From Bacillota bacterium (lineage in GTDB: Bacteria; Eremiobacterota; SpSt-956; JAKJGF01), in assembly GCA_029555925.1 (NCBI GenBank), contig JAKPQU010000085.1, positions 1-21,928 of the forward strand: a DNA stretch of 21,928 nucleotides, given 5' to 3'. The translations under genes were made by a program, and so were the position numbers. Each line of letters opens with the position of its first letter. The first letter of the stretch is position 1. This document shows positions 13,556-19,237 of this stretch, in pieces. The notes beneath the pieces were generated by a model. The model saw nothing but the letters and a program-made list of their open reading frames with translations, was not told the DNA's origin and did not search any database.

Positions 13556-13606
13556 TTCTATTTAGTTTGTAAATACATGTAATTAATTACAAACTACTAA
13601 ATAGAA
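13556..13606. repeat. 51-bp imperfect inverted repeat at the 3' end of the serine recombinase remnant
   Basis: The left arm is a TTCTATTTAG block plus TTTGTAA (13556-13572). The right arm (13587-13606) is its complement with three extra bases. The remnant's stop codon lies in the right arm. It may act as a terminator stem, or be an attachment-type site of the recombinase, whose sites are about 50 bp with imperfect symmetry. Confidence 0.4.
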
Positions 13607-14199
13607 AATTTATAATAACCTCTATATCCATAAGGAATATCACCCCTTAATGAAATAAAATGAATTAAGCCATATCTTTTTTTTATATTCAAGTCAACCG
13701 TAATTATGGTTTTATAAAGTTTATTTACACCTAAATTATTCTCAGATAAAAGCAATTTTTTTTGTTTTTCTAAAAATTTTTCTTCGTCTTGTTTATCAGT
13801 AAAATTTACAAAATATGGTTCATTATTAATTTCTCGTAATTCCTGTTCTATACGAATTAAATAATCTTCTTCTAAATGTTTAAGTTTTCCGTCTTTTAAA
13901 GATGACAGATGTTTACACTTACGTTTTTGTAAATCTGCTATTATTTCTTTTTTTTGATCTTCTGAAAATTTTAAATTAGCACTAGTAAAAAATTTCAATA
14001 TAGATAAATTTTCCATAACTATATTCCTGATTTTTTCTTCTATTATCTCAGCCTTTATAACAGAAGAATTACATTCTTTTTTATGATAACCTCCACACCT
14101 ATAATATCTATATTCTTTACCAAAATGAGGTATTATATTATTGCCACAGAGAAGACAAGTCATAATATTATATAATGGAAATTTTTCTTTATTTATCAT
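13597..14199 (-). pseudogene. Zinc-ribbon remnant of a large serine recombinase
   Basis: The 200-residue frame starts close to a recombinase zinc ribbon: CLLCG (15-19), then YYRC (32-35) and C43, followed by a long helical, coiled-coil region rich in Lys and Glu. This is the order seen in the C-terminal third of large serine recombinases (Zn-ribbon then coiled coil). The N-terminal resolvase domain with its catalytic serine and the central recombinase domain are absent: the DNA just upstream encodes a tyrosine recombinase instead. The piece cannot catalyse recombination alone, though it could still bind DNA or act as a directionality-type partner. Base composition is even more AT-rich than its neighbours. 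It keeps an ATG behind AGGGGA, so it may still be translated. Confidence 0.65.
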
Positions 14200-14233
14200 A
14201 ATAAATTTTCCCCTTTTTTAACCTTTTTAGTTT

Positions 14234-14788
14234 TTATTTCCAGTTTAATTTTTTTATTAAATCCAAATTTTCACATGTCCCGATATAATAATCTAAATTA
14301 GCAAGATTTTTATGTCTACTATATTTTTTTGTGAGAGCTATATTATAGTCCGATACCTCATATATCGCCGTAACGAAGCTTTTCCTGAAAGAATGAGAAT
14401 TAATATTACCTTCCAGTCCAGCCCTGTCTGCAGCTCTGGCAAGAATTCTATTTGCCTGAGTTCGATCTATGGGCCTGTTTCCTCCCTGACGGGAAAGGAT
14501 AAGATAAGTATCTTCAGTCACATTAATGTTTTTCTGTATGTAATATTCTTTTAAATTTGTTACGGCTCTTTTTAAATCTTCAGGTATTTCAAAAGTAATA
14601 TTCTCAGAATTTTTCTTACTCTTTATATTAATGAATTCCCCGGTCACATCTTTGAATTTCAGTTGAAGAATTTCAGATATCCTGAGACCAAAGTACAGCC
14701 CACATAAACAGAGTAATATATCTCTTGTGTTCAATTCTTCAAATAATTTATTAATTTCCTCGTTCTGTAACGGTCTGCAACCTTTCAC
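14234..14788 (-). CDS. Minimal tyrosine recombinase (catalytic domain only)
   Basis: The 184-residue protein has all main catalytic residues of the integrase/Xer family: Arg36 in GLRISEILQL, a beta-hairpin lysine near 57, His132-x-x-Arg135 in SHSFRKS, His159 in SRHKN, and nucleophile Tyr168 in DYYIG. The usual N-terminal core-binding and arm-binding domains are missing, as in FimB/FimE-type inverting enzymes. It probably cuts and joins short inverted or direct sites; element integration, inversion or dimer resolution are all possible. The start is GTG at 14788 behind AGGAG with 7-nt spacing. Two GTGCAC palindromes lie directly upstream (14802-14831) and could be its targets. The serine recombinase remnant follows 34 bp downstream. 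Confidence 0.82.
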   Translation of the reverse strand: MKGCRPLQNEEINKLFEELNTRDILLCLCGLYFGLRISEILQLKFKDVTGEFINIKSKKNSENITFEIPEDLKRAVTNLKEYYIQKNINVTEDTYLILSRQGGNRPIDRTQANRILARAADRAGLEGNINSHSFRKSFVTAIYEVSDYNIALTKKYSRHKNLANLDYYIGTCENLDLIKKLNWK

Positions 14789-14801
14789 TGTATATCTCCT
14801 G

Positions 14802-14831
14802 AGTGCACTGTTTCATTAATTTAGTGCACTG
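14802..14831. repeat. Two AGTGCACTG repeats, 21 bp apart
   Basis: AGTGCACTG occurs at 14802-14810 and 14823-14831, both containing the palindrome AGTGCACT. The 21-bp step is two helical turns. They lie in the gap between the DUF6075-like gene and the tyrosine recombinase start, so they could be an operator or recombination core sites. Confidence 0.6.
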
Positions 14832-14850
14832 ATGACCTCCTGTGACAGGC

Positions 14851-15318
14851 TTATTCTATATTAAACCTTATCTTCTTTATGGCATTTAAAGCCAGTTTCA
14901 AATTATCTTCATCAAGACTGTAAAATGTGTCACTCACAGACAGAGACGGAAAAGATCTGTTATATAAATTCAGTGCCAATCTACAAAGGGCCTGACTGCT
15001 GGTACAAAAACAAAACTTCTCTTCATCTTCATCCAGTCTATCAGGATGGAACCTGACCATATTATCCTTAAAATCATAGAGGTTATTGATCCCTTTCGAG
15101 ATTAAATCCGGACAGCCTGCCATGATATAAAACAGGGCTTTCCGTTCCCGGTCTGAATTGTGGATATGGGCCATCTGGCAGTATTCTGTGAACTTCTCAC
15201 GATGGGCCTCATTTAAAAAATTAATATCTCCCATAGAAATTTCCATAGACGGAGGTTTTAAATTAAACTCTTTACCTATAAGCCGCCTGGCTCTTTCAAG
15301 ATTACTTTCACTATCCAT
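14851..15318 (-). CDS. DUF6075-like protein
   Basis: The 155-residue protein contains INFLNEAHREKFTEYC, then DRERKALFYIMAGCPDLI and a C-terminal LCRLALNLYNRS block. This pattern I recall as DUF6075, a family of unknown function carried by Firmicute phages and conjugative elements; not checked by search. No catalytic motif is evident. The start at 15318 has AAGGAGG 5-6 nt upstream; an in-frame ATG five codons earlier overlaps that site. It lies between the terminator at 15410-15444 and the tyrosine recombinase, so it begins a new transcript. Confidence 0.65.
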   Translation of the reverse strand: MDSESNLERARRLIGKEFNLKPPSMEISMGDINFLNEAHREKFTEYCQMAHIHNSDRERKALFYIMAGCPDLISKGINNLYDFKDNMVRFHPDRLDEDEEKFCFCTSSQALCRLALNLYNRSFPSLSVSDTFYSLDEDNLKLALNAIKKIRFNIE

Positions 15319-15409
15319 ATTTTCCTCCTTCATAAGCCGGGGTATGTTTAAATAAACGTTTTCTTGAATATATTATACTGATTATAAAACTTATTTCTAT
15401 TAAGAAATA
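15319..15409 (-). promoter_or_regulatory. Promoter-like AT-rich gap before the DUF6075-like gene
   Basis: On the minus strand two TATAAT-like boxes occur (15386-15381 and 15377-15372), but neither has a good -35 at proper spacing. Two small dyads are present, ATTTCT/AGAAAT and GTTTA/TAAAC. A promoter is expected here because a terminator lies just upstream. Confidence 0.35.
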
Positions 15410-15444
15410 TTAAGAAAATCCCGGAAGATTATTCCTCCGGGATT
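15410..15444 (-). terminator. Intrinsic terminator of the early leftward operon
   Basis: AATCCCGGA and TCCGGGATT (9-bp perfect arms at 15417-15425 and 15436-15444) flank a 10-nt loop. On the minus strand the stem runs into ATTTTCTTAAT. It follows the 25-codon ORF ending at 15451 by 6 bp. Confidence 0.8.
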
Positions 15445-15450
15445 AAATAA

Positions 15451-15528
15451 TTAACTTTCCTTTTTTTTAGCTGATCTGTCTGCAAAACTTTCAACTTCAG
15501 TAGTATCGATTTTTTCTTTCACAATCAT
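15451..15528 (-). CDS. Small peptide, 25 residues
   Basis: The peptide starts MIVKEKIDTTEVESFADRSA and ends in Lys-rich KKKES. GGAGAGG stands 7 nt before the ATG, and the stop is followed at once by an intrinsic terminator, so the ORF is neatly framed by expression signals. One TTGTACTAATT unit lies just upstream (15546-15556). Amphipathic and charged; function unknown. Confidence 0.5.
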   Translation of the reverse strand: MIVKEKIDTTEVESFADRSAKKKES

Positions 15529-15558
15529 CTAACATCCTCTCCATCTTGTACTAATTTT

Positions 15559-15810
15559 TTACTCTGAAACCCTCTCTATATCTCCTTTTTCTTCTCTGGA
15601 ATCATAGCCACAATAAAAACAATGGCAATGTTCTATAAAATTCTGTGCATCATTTACCCAATTTTCCAAGGTGAATTCTTCCTGACATCGAGGGCAATTA
15701 AAGTTTTTCTTAACTTCCTTTAAAAGTTCCTGAAGTTCCTTTGATAAATCAGTAAATTTTATAGTATTATTCTCTTGATTATTTGTTGGTATTACTATAT
15801 TATTCTTCAT
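15559..15810 (-). CDS. Small zinc-ribbon protein
   Basis: The protein has 83 residues. CPRC near residue 38 and CHCFYCG near residue 61 form two Cys knuckles of a zinc ribbon. The N-terminal half has a helix (FTDLSKELQELLKEVKKNF). The start at 15810 is preferred because GAGG lies 9 nt upstream; an ATG five codons earlier would overlap the previous gene. It is coupled to the zinc protein gene just upstream (1 bp after its stop). Such ribbons usually bind DNA or protein partners; the exact role is unknown. Confidence 0.65.
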   Translation of the reverse strand: MKNNIVIPTNNQENNTIKFTDLSKELQELLKEVKKNFNCPRCQEEFTLENWVNDAQNFIEHCHCFYCGYDSREEKGDIERVSE

Positions 15811-15811
15811 T

Positions 15812-16021
15812 TTAATTAACCTCATGAATAAAATCTATGACGAAAGTATTTAACATATTTTGTCTCTTTTCCTTTGAAAATGCTGCTGACTCAATCCCTG
15901 CCTGAAAAAAATACTCAGCTATGCTTTCAAGTGCAGTAATATTTATAGATAAAATCTGTTTCTCCTCTGGAAGGCAATGAATACATACTTTTGGCATTTT
16001 ACAATGATTACATGTTGACAT
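15812..16021 (-). CDS. Small cysteine-rich protein
   Basis: The 69-residue protein begins MSTCNHCKMPKVCIHCLPEE, with CxxC and CxxC knuckles six residues apart, followed by a helical region (ALESIAEYFFQAGIESAAF). ATG at 16021 has AAAGGA 9 nt upstream; an in-frame GTG two codons earlier is too close to it. It belongs to a run of small zinc proteins flanking the Rad52-like gene. Function unknown. Confidence 0.65.
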   Translation of the reverse strand: MSTCNHCKMPKVCIHCLPEEKQILSINITALESIAEYFFQAGIESAAFSKEKRQNMLNTFVIDFIHEVN

Positions 16022-16059
16022 CTTCACAAGTCCTTTCTTTCTCTATTCAATTTTTATGT

Positions 16060-16086
16060 GGCAGGGGCCTGCTGAACGTCCCTGCC
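16060..16086 (+). terminator. Hairpin with plus-strand T-run in a gap between minus-strand genes
   Basis: GGCAGGG (16060-16066) and CCCTGCC (16080-16086) pair around a 13-nt loop. The T-rich tract lies on the plus-strand side, so it could end antisense transcripts; on the minus strand no T-run follows. One of a family of hairpins in this operon. Confidence 0.45.
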
Positions 16087-16093
16087 TATTTTT

Positions 16094-16651
16094 TTATTTT
16101 CCGTTACCTGATCTATTGTCTCTATAAAGCTCTCCTCCGACTCCCAGGAGAGAGGCACATTTTTTTATGCAGTCGGAACCTGCCGACTTACACGCATCAC
16201 CCGTTAGAGGCTTTTTACCTATGGCCTGGCGTGTCTGCTTATCGTATATAGTGATATATGTTATCTCTGATTGGCCGTACTGCTCTTTGATAACAGACTT
16301 TCCATTTATCTCTACAGACAGACGGCCTTTTACAATAACCTCAACTTCCGTGATGGTCTCCTGGATAATTTCAAAGTTCCAGTTGTAATTAAAGACTTCG
16401 TTCAGTTTGTCGATATAATATATCGTTTCTATATAGGTCAGTGTCTTATTATCATATCCTTTCCGGGTCTTCCGTAACTCCACAGGAAAAGGCCGAGTCA
16501 ATGCATCCTCCGTCGCCTGTGCCTGTGGTAAAGATTCCAGTCGTTTCACCTGATGAAGAAGGACCTGTTTCTGACTGTCATTCAATTCTGTGGCAGTCGT
16601 AGCAACCTCTTTTACTATACGTGCTATATCTTTTACGTTGAAACGGGCCAT
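16094..16651 (-). CDS. Rad52/Rad22-family single-strand annealing protein
   Basis: The protein has 185 residues. After a helical N-terminus, residues about 50-180 carry the Rad52 core pattern: LTRPFP...RKT, then TLTYIETIYYIDKLNEVFNY, NWNFEII, VKGRLSVEI, ending in GDACKSAGSDCIKKCASLLG. That last motif is typical of phage Rad52 relatives. Such proteins bind single strands and anneal complementary DNA, acting in phage recombination and recombination-dependent replication. No partner exonuclease is visible, but an ERCC4 nuclease is encoded at 9062-9535. ATG at 16651 has AAGGAGG 8 nt upstream and overlaps the stop of the zinc-ribbon gene. An ERF-family assignment is the main alternative. Confidence 0.85.
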   Translation of the reverse strand: MARFNVKDIARIVKEVATTATELNDSQKQVLLHQVKRLESLPQAQATEDALTRPFPVELRKTRKGYDNKTLTYIETIYYIDKLNEVFNYNWNFEIIQETITEVEVIVKGRLSVEINGKSVIKEQYGQSEITYITIYDKQTRQAIGKKPLTGDACKSAGSDCIKKCASLLGVGGELYRDNRSGNGK

Positions 16652-16824
16652 CAATAACGCCTCCTTAGATAGCTGTATATAATTTTGTCCTGCTCATGCT
16701 GCAGTTCATGACTCTCACACTTATAGCATCTACCATCTATCAGACAGGGTTCTCCACACTCAGGACAGGTCTCACCTTTCTTTATATCTAAAACTGCATC
16801 TTCAAATATATCTATAACCGGCAT
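16651..16824 (-). CDS. Small zinc-ribbon protein, 57 residues
   Basis: The protein has CPECGEPCLIDGRCYKC at residues 20-36, a compact zinc ribbon, followed by an aromatic and basic end (YSYLRRRY). GGAGG lies 10 nt before the ATG, and the stop overlaps the Rad52-like start, so the pair is coupled. It may be an accessory of the annealing protein (inference). Its start follows directly on the preceding gene. Confidence 0.65.
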   Translation of the reverse strand: MPVIDIFEDAVLDIKKGETCPECGEPCLIDGRCYKCESHELQHEQDKIIYSYLRRRY

Positions 16825-17016
16825 CTATTTTTCACCTCCCCTGTAAGAAGGTAAACTGTAAATTGCCAGTGCTGCTATTGTACAGTCGTAAACTTCAATT
16901 CTGCCGTGCCTTTTAAGATACCATTGACATTTCTCTTCCTGGCAGTGAATATATTCTTGTTTATCATCTTCTATTCCGGGTTTTATGCTGTTCATGCTCA
17001 TTAAAGGACAGATCAT
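16825..17016 (-). CDS. Small cysteine-containing phage protein
   Basis: The 63-residue protein has Cys3, IHCQEEKCQWYLK near residue 24 and YDCTIAALA near residue 43. This C...C-x4-C...C pattern with EKCQWY resembles small early proteins often found in Firmicute phages; no function is known to me. GGAG 9 nt upstream supports ATG at 17016. It ends where the next gene's start codon begins. Confidence 0.6.
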   Translation of the reverse strand: MICPLMSMNSIKPGIEDDKQEYIHCQEEKCQWYLKRHGRIEVYDCTIAALAIYSLPSYRGGEK

Positions 17017-17033
17017 CTTTTATCACTCCTTCT

Positions 17034-17060
17034 GGCAGGGAGTTCACATAACCCCCTGCC
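17034..17060 (-). promoter_or_regulatory. Intergenic GC-rich hairpin
   Basis: GGCAGGG and CCCTGCC (7-bp arms, extendable to 11 with one mismatch) lie between a stop codon and the next ribosome binding site. No T-run follows on either strand, so it is more likely an RNA stability or processing element than a terminator. Confidence 0.45.
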
Positions 17061-17065
17061 GTATG

Positions 17066-17230
17066 TTATTTGCACTGCCTTAAAGCCTCTATGAAGGCTT
17101 GAAAGACTTCTATTATTTCCTGTTTCTCATCCTGATTAAGCTCTATTTCATCCATATTCCAGGAGAGGAACTTCCTGAATAAGCCTCCGTAATATCTCCT
17201 TTGCTTCGCTTTATTGAATGGTATATACAT
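17066..17230 (-). CDS. Small hypothetical protein, 54 residues
   Basis: The protein has a basic aromatic N-terminus (MYIPFNKAKQRRYYGGLFRK) and an acidic helical C-terminus (EKQEIIEVFQAFIEALRQ). GGGAG stands 9 nt before the ATG, inside the last codons of the upstream gene. No family recognised; the coupling to both neighbours supports it as real. Confidence 0.6.
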   Translation of the reverse strand: MYIPFNKAKQRRYYGGLFRKFLSWNMDEIELNQDEKQEIIEVFQAFIEALRQCK

Positions 17231-17233
17231 ACT

Positions 17234-17455
17234 CTATAGCTCCCTTCCGAATGGATAACAGTTTCCTGTTAACTCCCATGCCTCAGCCCCCCTGAAAGTG
17301 GTATCAAATATTTTTTTACTTTCTTCTTTTGCCTGTTCAGGAGTCTTGCCCCATCCCATTTTCACCCGTAACCCCTCATTGGTCTTATATCTCACATAGT
17401 AACCGCCTGTAAGCTCTTTATATATCTTTGCTTCCGGGTATTTTAAATCTGGCAT
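17234..17455 (-). CDS. Hypothetical 73-residue protein
   Basis: A small beta-rich protein: LTGGYYVRYKTNEGLRVKMG suggests a hairpin sheet, then a helix (TPEQAKEESKKIF). GGAGGAG lies 8 nt upstream of the ATG. The YYVRY...KTPEQAK layout recalls the arm-type DNA-binding domain of integrases or AP2-like folds, but the match is too short to claim. It sits in the early operon next to other small genes. Function unknown. Confidence 0.6.
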   Translation of the reverse strand: MPDLKYPEAKIYKELTGGYYVRYKTNEGLRVKMGWGKTPEQAKEESKKIFDTTFRGAEAWELTGNCYPFGREL

Positions 17456-17476
17456 CTTCTCTGCTCCTCCTGTAGA

Positions 17477-17508
17477 AGAGGGCCTCCGGTACGTCCAGAC
17501 AGCCCCCT
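17477..17508 (-). promoter_or_regulatory. Intergenic hairpin with one G-U pair
   Basis: AGAGGGC and GCCCCCT pair in RNA with one wobble, with an 18-nt loop, between the stop at 17519 and the ribosome binding site of the next gene. Member of the hairpin series in this operon. Confidence 0.35.
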
Positions 17509-17518
17509 GTATCTATCG

Positions 17519-17677
17519 TTAAAATGGAACGTCTCTAAAAAAATCCTCTATCTCTTCTTCCGTCATTCTCTCAGGTCTTACCTGTTCCGGTCTGTTTTTT
17601 TCGATATATCTTTCGTATTCATTCGGATCATCTTCTTCCCGGTAATCGGGTATGTAAATTTCTGCTCCTGGCATCAT
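17519..17677 (-). CDS. Small acidic protein with SSB-like C-terminal tip
   Basis: The 52-residue product is strongly acidic (DYREEDDPNEYERYIEKN, then MTEEEIEDFFRDVPF at the end). The last residues resemble the acidic Asp-Ile-Pro-Phe tip by which bacterial SSB recruits repair and replication proteins, but there is no OB-fold domain. ATG at 17677 follows AAGGAG with 8 nt spacing; an earlier ATG at 17728 lies in the hairpin region and lacks a ribosome binding site. It may bind the SSB pocket of host proteins or be a DNA mimic (inference). Confidence 0.6.
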   Translation of the reverse strand: MMPGAEIYIPDYREEDDPNEYERYIEKNRPEQVRPERMTEEEIEDFFRDVPF

Positions 17678-17704
17678 ATCTGTCACTCCTTCTTTATATT
17701 TGAA

Positions 17705-17726
17705 GGGGCAAGCTTTCACCTGCCCC
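17705..17726 (-). promoter_or_regulatory. Intergenic hairpin
   Basis: GGGGCA and TGCCCC pair around a 10-nt loop between the SWIM gene and the small acidic gene. On the minus strand it lies about 20 nt upstream of the AAGGAG site. No T-run follows. Confidence 0.4.
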
Positions 17727-17734
17727 ATTGATTA

Positions 17735-18067
17735 CTACCACCGTGCTATGGCTCTCTGGACTCTCTCTTCTTTCTCAGTGTCCGCCTGCTGTCTGTCAGT
17801 TCTGGCCTTCATCCACACTGCAAGCTGATGTTTGCAAATTTCCCCGCGTTCTGCAGAAGGGCAGTTACATTTGACTTCTCCGTTTTCTTTCCATACTCTG
17901 TATTGTCTTACTGGTATCTCTTTTGCCTTGCTTCTGGTCTTTTTGGCTCCGAATGAGAGGACTATGTAATAATCTTTCCATTTGCTTACCGTCATATTGT
18001 CTTTATCTCGTTCGTATGACTCCCAGCGAACAAGCTTGCCGGTCTTACTGTCGATTGTATTTGTCAT
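17735..18067 (-). CDS. SWIM zinc-finger protein
   Basis: The 110-residue protein has the SWIM signature C-x-C...C-x-H: CNC at 67-69 and CKH at 78-80 within CNCPSAERGEICKHQLAVWM. The N-terminal part is basic with a beta-rich YYIVLSFGAKK stretch, resembling the strand before the finger in other SWIM proteins. SWIM domains bind DNA or mediate protein contacts; in phages free-standing ones lie with recombination genes, as here. AGGGG 9 nt upstream supports the start at 18067. It is the first clear gene of the leftward operon, though a short ORF precedes it. Confidence 0.8.
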   Translation of the reverse strand: MTNTIDSKTGKLVRWESYERDKDNMTVSKWKDYYIVLSFGAKKTRSKAKEIPVRQYRVWKENGEVKCNCPSAERGEICKHQLAVWMKARTDRQQADTEKEERVQRAIARW

Positions 18068-18167
18068 TGTGTTTTACCCCTTTCTGTGATATTATTTTGT
18101 TGAATGTTTCTTTGAGGTTTCTTACCTCACATCTCAGGCCTGGTTCGTACCCAGGTCTGATTTGCAT
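18045..18167 (-). CDS. Possible 40-residue ORF overlapping the SWIM gene start
   Basis: The frame starts MQIRPGYEPGLRCEVRNLKE behind AGGG and overlaps the SWIM gene by 23 bp. The overlap is larger than usual and no family is recognised. It could be a leader peptide coupling translation to the SWIM gene. Confidence 0.2.
   Translation of the reverse strand: MQIRPGYEPGLRCEVRNLKETFNKIISQKGVKHNDKYNRQ
18113..18160 (-). promoter_or_regulatory. Two consecutive hairpins in the leader of the SWIM gene
   Basis: TGAGGT/ACCTCA (18113-18129, 5-nt loop) and TCAGGCCTGG/CCAGGTCTGA (18134-18160, 7-nt loop, one mismatch) stand close together before the SWIM gene. Without T-runs they look like RNA structures that could slow ribosomes or stabilise the message. 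Confidence 0.4.
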
Positions 18168-18298
18168 TTTAAGCCCTGTTCCTGTATCTCGTTCTTTCCT
18201 CCTTCCATTTTTCCGGTTTTACCGTGAGCCGGCTTGAACTCCCATCTTCCTTCCAGTTCAGCCCCGTCCCGCCCCGTGTATCCCGTTTTACCCTCCAT
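18134..18298 (-). CDS. Probable first small gene of the leftward operon, 54 residues
   Basis: The product is hydrophilic and Gly/Lys/Glu-rich, starting MEGKTGYTGRDGAELEGRWE. GGGAG lies 6 nt before the ATG, and the sigma-A promoter at 18331-18359 would start RNA about 26 nt upstream of it, which is the expected leader length. Without this gene the SWIM gene would have a leader of over 250 nt. The DNA is GC-richer than its surroundings. No family recognised. Confidence 0.45.
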   Translation of the reverse strand: MEGKTGYTGRDGAELEGRWEFKPAHGKTGKMEGGKNEIQEQGLKCKSDLGTNQA

Positions 18299-18330
18299 TT
18301 TGCTCTCCCTTTTGTCCTCCCCTTGATTAT

Positions 18331-18359
18331 ATAATACTACATATCTTATACTTTGTCAA
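18331..18359 (-). promoter_or_regulatory. Strong sigma-A promoter of the leftward operon
   Basis: On the minus strand a perfect TTGACA (18359-18354) and TATTAT (18336-18331) are separated by exactly 17 bp. It faces away from the promoter at 18463-18491 and drives the early genes from 18298 leftward. Confidence 0.85.
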
Positions 18360-18397
18360 GTTTTATATAAAACATTAAACTCTTTAAACCTAATGTT
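18360..18397. promoter_or_regulatory. Operator-like dyads between the divergent promoters
   Basis: GTTTTATATAAAAC (18360-18373) is a perfect 14-bp palindrome touching the -35 box of the leftward promoter. AACATTA (18371-18377) and TAATGTT (18391-18397) form a second dyad overlapping it. These are likely sites for a regulator, the tandem-HTH protein at 18524 being the nearest candidate. Confidence 0.55.
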
Positions 18398-18462
18398 TTC
18401 AACACTTTGAATTTATTAAAAAATAATTAAAATATTTTTTTAAATTTATGTAAAAATTAAAC

Positions 18463-18491
18463 TTGATATAGTAGAAGATATATGTTATACT
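18463..18491 (+). promoter_or_regulatory. Sigma-A promoter of the rightward operon
   Basis: TTGATA (18463-18468) and TATACT (18486-18491) are spaced by exactly 17 bp. The start codon of the regulator gene follows about 33 bp downstream, giving a short leader with a weak AAAGG ribosome binding site. Confidence 0.8.
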
Positions 18492-18523
18492 TTCCATAGA
18501 AAGGGCAATAAAGGATTTTTATT

Positions 18524-18856
18524 ATGAGCAAGCTAGATGTGAATATATGCCAAAAATTAAGAGAAGAGGGCCATACTTATCAAGAAATAGCCGATTACTT
18601 TAAAGTAAGTAAGCAGGCAGTTTTTGATCTTCTTGATAAAGCCGGTTCACCCAGAAAAACAAAATATTCACAGTATTATGATGAATGGGAAAGACTTTAT
18701 AAATCAGGCATAGGAATATATGCTATATCAAAAAAATATAATTGTTCTCTTGGTGCAGTTCATAAACATTTAAAGAAAAAAATTGTTATTACAAGAGAAA
18801 TGAAGAAGAAACAAAAACCGGCCCCTGAAGTAGTATCCACGGAAGGAAAAGAGTGA
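18524..18856 (+). CDS. Regulator with two helix-turn-helix motifs
   Basis: The protein has 110 residues. Residues 8-38 hold a first HTH (LREEGHTYQEIADYFKVSKQ) and residues 52-84 a second (YKSGIGIYAISKKYNCSLGA). Both resemble resolvase or homeodomain-like HTH units, arranged in tandem with a short linker. The C-terminus is Lys-rich and probably flexible. It is the first gene after the rightward promoter and lies next to overlapping dyads, so it is probably the switch that controls both divergent operons (inference). A transposase-derived DNA-binding domain is an alternative origin. No ligand or protease domain is present, unlike CI/LexA-type repressors. Confidence 0.75.
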   Translation: MSKLDVNICQKLREEGHTYQEIADYFKVSKQAVFDLLDKAGSPRKTKYSQYYDEWERLYKSGIGIYAISKKYNCSLGAVHKHLKKKIVITREMKKKQKPAPEVVSTEGKE

Positions 18857-18860
18857 TATT

Positions 18861-19181
18861 ATGCCAAAAAAGAAAACCTCCATAGGGGGACAGATAGATG
18901 AAAGATTTGATAGACTGGAAAATAAAATTGATAAACTAGACACCAGGGTTGATAAACTGGAAAATAAAGTTGACGATGGCTTTAAAACCTTATTCCAAAT
19001 GCATTTTGAACAGAATAAACATATGGAAGCTATGGAAGGTAGAATTAATGATAAATTAGATAAGATATTATCTTTCGTCTCTAACTTGGTTGTCACCACA
19101 GAAGGGATTAAACAGGATGTATCCGCTCTAAGTGAAAGAGTAAGAGAACATGAAGATAAATTAGAAAGTCTAGCAGGATAG
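18861..19181 (+). CDS. Coiled-coil protein
   Basis: The 106-residue protein is almost entirely heptad coiled coil (RFDRLENKIDKLDTRVDKLE, then SALSERVREHEDKLESLAG) with a short middle break around FQMHFEQNK. It resembles the coiled-coil part of phage XhlA-type or DUF-type proteins but lacks the C-terminal membrane segment of XhlA. It starts 4 bp after the regulator gene's stop and is probably co-transcribed. It probably forms oligomers; role unknown. Confidence 0.65.
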   Translation: MPKKKTSIGGQIDERFDRLENKIDKLDTRVDKLENKVDDGFKTLFQMHFEQNKHMEAMEGRINDKLDKILSFVSNLVVTTEGIKQDVSALSERVREHEDKLESLAG

Positions 19182-19237
19182 GTGCTATTATTGGATTAAG
19201 CGATAATAAGGAATTTATAAAAGTGGTATAAATGCTC

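Noticed and set aside
18134..18160. A tRNA T-arm-like stem with 7-nt TTCGTAC loop
   Set aside because: The invariant A58 is replaced and no acceptor, D or anticodon arms can be drawn around it.
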